The notes beneath the pieces were generated by a model. That model was given only the letters and a program-made list of their open reading frames with translations. It was not told where the DNA came from and did no database searches. Below are positions 57,800 to 64,000 of a stretch of DNA of 64,000 nucleotides, in pieces (the first letter of the stretch is position 1; each line of letters starts with the position of its first letter). The DNA is taken from contig NC_058339.1 in assembly GCF_905475395.1 (NCBI RefSeq), forward strand, positions 44,835,172 through 44,899,171, in the 5' to 3' direction. The position numbers were made by a program, and so were the translations under genes. Source of the stretch: Chrysoperla carnea (taxonomy: Eukaryota > Arthropoda > Insecta > Neuroptera > Chrysopidae).

Positions 57800-58355
57800 A
57801 CAAACAATTGACTGAGTAAACTGTTGAAATACCATGTATAAACAGTGGCGATTACTCTGTCACATTACGCATTCATACATGTCACACATTTATAACTGAT
57901 ATGCCCATATAATACATACTATACAATTTCCGCTCTCACGAGTAAACAGTGATGTTTACGAAAAAATGTTTCAAACAAAAATTTTTTATTTTTAAAAGGA
58001 ACATTTTTTACATTTAAATTTTGTTCTATTTCTTACTTTTTACAAAACCCAATTGACCTATGTTGCTCATTTACGAACTCGATCTCATTTTTTTACGTCT
58101 TCAGAACGCTATAAAAATTTCAGCTTCATATCTCTTTTTCTTTTTTGAGTTATCGTGATGACAGACGGACAGACGTTAGACAGACAGGCAGACAGACAAT
58201 CAGACAGACAACCGGAAATGGACTAATTAGGTGATTTTATGAACACCTATACCAAAATTTTGTTCATAGCATCAATATTTTTAAGCGTTACAAATTTGGG
58301 ACTAAACTTAGTATACCTTGGAGTATTTCATAAACATGATATAAAAATTATAATA
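57800..58355 (+). repeat. Family A repeat, best full-length copy
   Basis: Has every family landmark in order: 'acaaacaattgactgag', 'gaaataccatgtataaac', 'gattactctgtcacatta', 'gtaaacagtgatgtttacg', 'ttgacctatgttgctcat', 'acgaactcgatctca', 'gagttatcgtgatgacag', a run of ACAGACAGGCAGACAGAC, 'gaaatggactaattaggtg', 'acacctataccaa', 'catagcatcaatattt', 'acaaatttgggactaaac' and an end near 'acatgatataaaaa'. About 550 bp, noncoding. Confidence 0.88.
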
Positions 58356-59484
58356 AATATTGAACGAAACATACGGAAAAAAAATTTGGGCATTTAAAAA
58401 TATTTGCTATTTCTTGATGAGTTTATAATCATGGATAGTTATTAAATTGTTAACATTTCGTGGACAAATTGTTTAAGTATTGTAATAACAGGGTACTTAC
58501 TGCAATGATTTTATTTATCCTAAGAATGTAAATAAATATCTTTATCAACATACAATTACAGTAAATATTATGTAAAATAAAATCAGTTTTCTATGTAAGA
58601 ATTTTATGGTTAACGGTGAGTAGTAGTGATATGTTATCAGTTGTTTTAAATTATTCATTCTTATCAAATATATTTTTATAATTGTTTGTATTTTTATTTA
58701 TTTTTTAAACACGATTTCATATTACAAAAATGTCTGAATTAAATAATTATATTAAGCAATTATATGAAGCGCATTTAAAAAATATTTTTTATATAATATG
58801 ATAATAATTTCGAATCGCGACATAGATATATTAAGGTTTTATATTTGAGAAGTTAACCAAGGATACATAAAAGATAACTGTCATAATGCAGTCAAATTAA
58901 ATTCAATCCATTTTTGTAAATCAAACAAAAATGGTGTCGATTTGAAAGTGTTTATGCATGCGAACACATTTTGTTTTTCTTGCAGCATGGTTTCCTAGTT
59001 TTGTATCCCAAAAATACGACTAAAACTTGTATTGTATGAGACTAAAACTGTCATCCTGTGCCAGGGCGTGAGTAAAAATCTTTCGCTTTTTCATGTAAAT
59101 ATATTTTGAAGAGTTTTACATTTGAAATTATTGTACTTGTGTGGTAATCGAATATAGAGTACTTTGAAGTGCCTTAAATGTTGCGGCCTAGACAAACATC
59201 TAATCGGCGCCCCTCTAGCGGCCATATATTATACATTAGAGCTAGTACTTATATAATTACTCGTTAAGCATGTGCCTAGTTTGTTCTAACTATCCTCCTT
59301 CGTTTAAAAATAAGAGCGTTTATTAACCTCCCTTGTTTTTGTTTTGAAAAAATTTAATCTCAGCATGTATTCAAAACACCAGGGTTTCAATTAAAAATAA
59401 TTAGTAATGAATACAGCTACAAATGAATTTTTTGTTTTTAGAAATTTTTTCTGCACTGACATTTACTATTCAGGTATAGTTTAG
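58356..59484. other. Gene-free stretch
   Basis: A GC-richer patch at about 59180-59230 ('gcggcctagacaaacatc', 'ggcgcccctctagcggcc') carries no open frame. Nothing else. Confidence 0.4.
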
Positions 59485-59770
59485 ATAATGGCGCACCAAA
59501 AAATTCACGAATTATAACTTTCTGTCGCGTGGTAAATAAGTTCCTTTAATTTCTACCTCTTACTGAATAAGCTCCTTAATGATCGCACAAACGTTTAATA
59601 CTGTTGTTTAAACGTTTAAGGCATTTTCCTCATCTTCTTCCTCTCAAACTCCCGAAAGGGGTAATATAGTTTGATTTATAGTAATCTAGAAGGGAAAGGA
59701 AGATAGGTCTGCTAGTATTAAACGTTTCATTTGTGCGGTCTTTAGAAAACTTATTTGGCAAGGTGCACAG
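59485..59770. mobile_element. Family H element, partial copy
   Basis: Matches the 42562-43018 element at 'ttcacgaattataactttctg', 'cgcgtggtaaataagttcc', 'ctgaataagctcctta', 'tagtttgattta' and 'tcatttgtgcg...aaacttatttggcaag'. The far arm is missing. Confidence 0.7.
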
Positions 59771-59883
59771 TTTTTAGTTGTAGTGGTTGTAAGCCTGCAC
59801 TGCATGACATAAGCAAATTTCTTACTATTTGAAGCTGATGAACTGATCAAAAATCCTTTAAAGAATTGATTCTGTTTATTATG

Positions 59884-59945
59884 AATGGGCCCTATGGCCT
59901 GAGCGTGTCTCTATTGTAGACAGCCACTATAACCCAACCTAACCA
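59884..59945 (+). mobile_element. SINE-1, 3'-end fragment
   Basis: 'gggccctatggcctgagcgtg' and 'gtagacagccactataaccc' match the 3' end of SINE-1. No tRNA-like part. This is the usual product of 5'-truncated retrotransposition or later deletion. Confidence 0.7.
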
Positions 59946-60553
59946 ATTATGTTGTTGTCAATATTACCGCAATCGAAATTTGAATAAATTTCATTGCAAA
60001 ATAAATATTTCACTCGAACAATGTTTTTTATATGTGTCCTGTACCACATATATTTTTTATTTGAATTTATGAACACAATAGCAACAAAACATGTAAATAT
60101 CGAAATGAATGTTTCGAAAACAATAACTTATTGTTAGAAAACAATGTTTTTAATTATTGTTCTATATCTCTGGTAATTGTTTCATGTTGTGTTTAAAGAA
60201 AGAATGTAATTTATAATTTAAAAAATACATTTCTTAGTCTAGACAAAAAAACAAAACATTTTTTTTTATATTCAAATTACATTGCTGAAACTATTCAAAT
60301 GAATTCTTAATATGTTATCATATTTTTATGCATATTTATGAAATACTTATAAATTCATTCGAAAAGTTTCAAGGAAATCAAGGAGTGGATTTTTTCATAT
60401 GACTTATTGGAGCATAGTTATCTATATTTAAAGCTAACCACTAGAGCCATATTTATAAAAATATATTTATAAATTAATATTTTAGAGTCTTGTGAATAGG
60501 GAGTGCCCAAAATGATGAACAATTTTCAAGTTGTGTGTATAATGCCTTTAGAT
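59946..60553. other. Gene-free stretch
   Basis: Nothing recognised. Confidence 0.4.
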
Positions 60554-60790
60554 CAAGCATGGGCAAAGGTGGCTTACACGTAGCTTCCCTCGGATTCCTA
60601 ACTAAACATACCAGTAAGACAGTGACAAACTAACCAGTGACAACCTAAAATACGAGTAACACAGAGAGGCAACATGTTTCTCCTCTATGAGCAATGCGGG
60701 CTTCGATTCAGAGACACACTTGGTTACATGAATTTTCGGACATTTCATTTGTTCTTGAGAAAACCCAATGAAATTTCTGTTTCCCAAAGT
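60554..60790. mobile_element. Degraded relative of the 38.8-kb hAT MITE
   Basis: The end CAAGCATGGGCAAAG and the inner 'ctcctctatgagcaatgcgggctt' with 'gagacacac' resemble the 38824-39115 element read in reverse ('ctcctctatgagcagtgcagac'). The opposite terminus is not recognisable. Confidence 0.55.
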
Positions 60791-61539
60791 TTCCGAAGAG
60801 ACGCGTACCTCGCTACCACCTGTACCTAGCTCTTATTTCTATGGATTTTAGATTACACACAACATTGGCCTACAAGGATAGTTTTTCTTACTTATAACCG
60901 TATGGCTTTACTCTATGACTATGTAAAACATATATCTAACATATATATAATTCAACTTAATCTACGCTCTAAAAGTCTAAATGTTACTGTACTTCTAATT
61001 TATTTAAAATGGTAAAATCTCTTAATTTATTTCATTAATTAATAGTTTCTTTCTACACAAATCTTAAAGTTAAATGTAATTAAGTATAATAAACATTTGA
61101 CATAAATAATTATCACTCACATCTCTTCTTCGTTTAAATAAATGTGTGTTTCTTTCTTAGTTCATTTAGTCCAAACTTCCATACCAGTAACAAACACATC
61201 AAATTTGAAAATTATAGTAAAACATGTTAGAAAAATGAATACCGTCTGCTTAATGAAGTTTTGTTTAATAAAAACTTAAATAAATACACACAATCTAGAA
61301 ATTGACCTCTGAATTGCATTCGCGGTAAGCGTTTTACCTAATGACTTCTTTCGAGTCTAACCATCATCGGCAAGTTTTAAAAAATATTTGTTGTGTACTA
61401 AATTTTAAATCCGCTAGATATTGACAGTCCATTCTCACTCGATTAATTAAAAGAGCAAAAAAATGATTTATTGGTTATTTTTGAAAGGCTGCAACTTCGT
61501 GAAAAATAGTCATATCGTGATTTTTCAAATGTGTCTATG
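60791..61539. other. Gene-free stretch
   Basis: Nothing recognised. Confidence 0.4.
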
Positions 61540-61715
61540 AAATCAATAAAATTTAATTTAAGTTTTTGGAGAGAAAGCGTATGTATTTTTCCGAAATAAA
61601 TTTTTGGTTACTTTTTATTAGGAAAATCGCGGTTTTGAAGTACTTTTTCAAATATAGTTGAATACCCTTTTTCAGTCTTATTCTTGGCCATGTTTGGAAC
61701 TTGTCGATTAAGTCT
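61540..61715. repeat. Family I repeat, copy 2
   Basis: See the 47228-47405 copy. Same order and orientation, with the minus-strand frame interrupted by one stop. Confidence 0.7.
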
Positions 61716-61774
61716 CATTGTATTATTTCAGCATTTTGAGTCTTAATGATCATTACAAAGTTTAATTATTATTT

Positions 61775-61969
61775 GTGTTTTATGTATTATTTGTAGATTA
61801 TATTTTATTTAACAGGTATTGGCCTGCTGGCATTATATCTGAATATAGTTTTATTATTTTCTACTCTGTGTTTTCGGTGTTTGGTGACGTTTTTATTACT
61901 GTTGTGGGAACTTTAACTACGTGGAATATTTACTTATGTTTTATACAGAAGCTAACATTTACCTACTAA
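61775..61969 (+). other. Possible exon of a membrane protein (weak)
   Basis: An open frame of 64 codons has a strongly hydrophobic core (SFIIFYSVFSVFGDVFITVV) followed by GTLTTW. An acceptor-like 'tttatttaacag' precedes 'gtattggcctg' within it. The pattern loosely recalls the third transmembrane region of insect chemoreceptors, but no signature residue can be checked, and T-rich DNA readily yields such frames. Confidence 0.2.
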
Positions 61970-63242
61970 TATATAATCTAATTAGACATTTAATTTAAAA
62001 TTGTAAGTTTGAATTTATATTCTGTACTTGGCTATATTAATAAAATGTTATTACAATTTTAATTTTAACATTTTAAGTACAAGGTATCTATCTCTTCGTA
62101 TTAATGCTCATCATTTAATGAATGTTTCAATTTTCAATTATTACTTGGATGGATCTGTTTTAATGTATTTACAGTTCCAAGAAACATTTTCATATATTCT
62201 TTTGATAATTATATACAGAGTGCATCATAAATATTTTAAAAATATTTTAATGTGAGATTCCTTGCACAAAAATAAGAAGAAAAGTGTCTGTAAACATATG
62301 GCTAAAGATTTTTCATTTTCGAAATATACGTGGAACAAGTTTTTAAAAAAAAATTTAATATTTAAAAAAGCAGGTAATAGCAAATTTAATAAATGCATAA
62401 ATATTTATTATTGTATGTTTTGAAAATAAAAAGTCCACTATATTTGAACTTTTTGTCTTATGTCTGTGAAGGGGATTTCAAATTTCATTAAAAAATCATT
62501 ATTACCATTTTTATATTTGTATTTCAAAACTTTTCATCGTCTATCTAAAAAATAAAAATGTTTAAAATTTAAATTTTATGTTTGTGCAAGGAATTGCGTG
62601 TTTAATTTTTTTTGCAAAATTTTAATGATAAACTATTTTAGGTAGTAATTAAATAACCGATTTCTGTTTAATAACACAAATTATAATTAACGTCATGAAA
62701 AATTTTATTTTCGAAAAATGGAATATGAAATGTAAATATTAACTTTAAAAATGATTCGATGATACTATAAATATATATATATATATATATCTATACATAC
62801 AACGTGTTCTGTTCCGAAAATAAGCTAATCAAGAGCAACAAAAAAAACTCTTTTCCAATTTTGGATCTGAGGAATAATTTGGGTTATACGGTTATGGCAA
62901 ACATTGGTACATTTGTTCATTCACTGACTATCATTCGACTACCAGTAGATATTAGTAAGTTTTTTTAATAATGGAGGGGAAAAAGTATAAAATTTTTTAA
63001 TTGAATTTGGTCAAACTGTCCGATTTTTTATATTTTTATTCTATTTTTGTGAGAAAATAATAATAATTATAAATAAACAATTTATCATTGGACGTAAACA
63101 AACAAACCATACCCATTGTCGCATGGCTGATGATAATCGGTACATATTTGTAAAATTCATTAAATAATATTCATTTTGTTAAAATATATCCCCTTAAGGA
63201 CCCACAATAAAAATATTTAGCTAGATTATAAAATTATTAATT
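61970..63242. other. Gene-free stretch with (TA)n
   Basis: (AT)10 microsatellite at about 62770-62790. The frame at 62028-62255 has no features. No gene. Confidence 0.4.
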
Positions 63243-63290
63243 AGCTAGACCGGTTTCGATTGCTTTGGCAATCCTCTTCAGTAGCATTAA
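63243..63290 (-). ncRNA. Hammerhead-ribozyme-like motif (type I, minimal helix III)
   Basis: On the minus strand: helix I GCTA (63285-63282), core CTGAAGA (63281-63275), helix II GATTG/CAATC (63273-63269 with 63262-63258) closed by CCAAAG, core GAA then helix III ACC/GGT with no loop (63254-63249), cleavage base C (63248), and TAGC (63247-63244) closing helix I. This order with a tiny ACC/GGT helix III is the form known from Penelope-like elements and retrozymes. One extra G (63274) sits between the core and helix II, so activity is uncertain. Confidence 0.6.
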
Positions 63291-63299
63291 ACCTCTTAA

Positions 63300-63870
63300 A
63301 ATTAAAAAGTCTTAAAATTAAAAAATATTTACAAATCCGAAAAAAGAACCGCATCAATCTGAAACAAATAATAATAAAATATTACCCTTAAAATTAAAAA
63401 TAAAATTATTTACCCGATTATAATAATAATAAATCTTTATGTTACACCCTCTAAAATAATGTAACTGCCTGCTTTCACCTAAAACACAATAAAATATTAA
63501 GTTTTAATCCTGAGATAGGATTATCGTTATGAAAATATCAGAAAACCAAGGGATTAAGCCTGAAAATAAAATCTAAGATAAGAAAAGTTGTAAATATAAA
63601 ATAAAAAACACAGAAATAAAAATAAAAATAAAGAGAAAATTAGATTACCAACAACTTAAAAAATTTTTATCCTCGGTATACCTAAAACAGAATAAATGAT
63701 TAGAATTTAGAAAAACCTGTAACAAACCAAAATAAAATTAAATGAAAATAAGCAAATTAAAAACAAAAATTAAAAAATTAAAAAAATTAAAAAATTAAAA
63801 AAAAAAAAAAAATTAAAAAATAAAAATAGAATTAATTAAAGAACAATAGAATAAGTATTACCAAATGAAG
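63300..63870. other. A-rich region with decayed minisatellite units
   Basis: Long runs of AAAATTAAAAA. Scattered relics of the downstream 31-bp unit ('cacctaaaacacaataaa' near 63478 and 'tatacctaaaacagaataaa' near 63678). It may be the body or flank of the element carrying the hammerhead motif. Confidence 0.5.
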
Positions 63871-63877
63871 TAAAATG

Positions 63878-64000
63878 GTGTACCTAAAACAGAAGAAATT
63901 ATTAATTAGCGTACCTAAAACAGAAGAAATTATTAATTAGTGTACCTAAAACAGAAGAAATTATTAGTTAGTGTACCTAAAACAGAAGAAGTTATTAATT
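63878..64000 (+). repeat. 31-bp minisatellite, at least four units, runs off the window
   Basis: 'tacctaaaacagaag' recurs at 63881, 63912, 63943 and 63974, each 31 bases apart, followed by 'aaattattaattag(t/c)g'. Units differ at one or two positions. The array continues past the end. Confidence 0.95.

Noticed and set aside
63878..64000. CRISPR-like array of 31-bp repeats
   Set aside because: The units are contiguous with no spacers, and the window is eukaryotic. It is a minisatellite.

Overview
The window looks like nuclear DNA of an arthropod, most likely an insect. It is very A+T rich, has no dense prokaryote-style coding, and its one clear gene is split by GT/AG introns. It also carries tRNA-derived SINEs with Pol III boxes, MITE-type DNA transposons with TA or 8-bp target duplications, non-LTR retrotransposon relics and a satellite array. 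I cannot name the order from the sequence alone.

Genes. The only confident protein gene is on the minus strand at 11380-14606. It has four exons, all joined in phase 1, and gives a complete 264-residue cyclase-family (KynB/isatin-hydrolase-like) metal-dependent hydrolase with a probable signal peptide. Its introns hold a foldback element (intron 2) and two satellite-like units (intron 3) that match a 306-bp tandem array 30 kb away. Two weaker host-gene signals lie on the plus strand. One is a 10-codon candidate first coding exon at 27657-27686 with a perfect GTAAGT donor. The other is a GC- and CpG-rich island at about 43900-44070 that looks like a promoter or noncoding first exon. A possible membrane-protein exon (61775-61969) and an unexplained open frame (37717-37947) are flagged as uncertain.

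Layout. 1-11 kb: dispersed repeats, an RT relic (6.6 kb) and a SINE (8.6-8.9 kb). 11.3-14.6 kb: the hydrolase gene. 14.9-26.7 kb: SINE, several foldback MITEs (18.3, 19.2, 22.1 kb), a pogo-like MITE (20.9 kb) and a nested TIR element (24.5-25.8 kb). 27-33 kb: mostly unique, with the candidate exon. 32.8-43 kb: hAT-like MITEs (32.8, 38.8 kb), SINEs and the satellite array (41.1-41.8 kb). 43-47 kb: low-repeat stretch containing the CpG-rich island. 47-60 kb: dense transposon graveyard with nested insertions and a LINE RNase H relic (53.7 kb). 60-64 kb: further MITE relics, a hammerhead-ribozyme-like motif on the minus strand at 63243-63290, and a 31-bp minisatellite that runs off the window end.

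Most of the non-genic sequence belongs to a few families that recur here. Family A is about 550 bp with about 10 copies. Family B is a long foldback and its half-copies. Family D is the CCGACTTCAAAAA type. Family F carries the AAGTAAGCATGTTTG head. G, H and I have two copies each. SINE-1 and SINE-2 complete the list. The most distinctive observation is the hammerhead-like motif, which points to a Penelope-like element or retrozyme.
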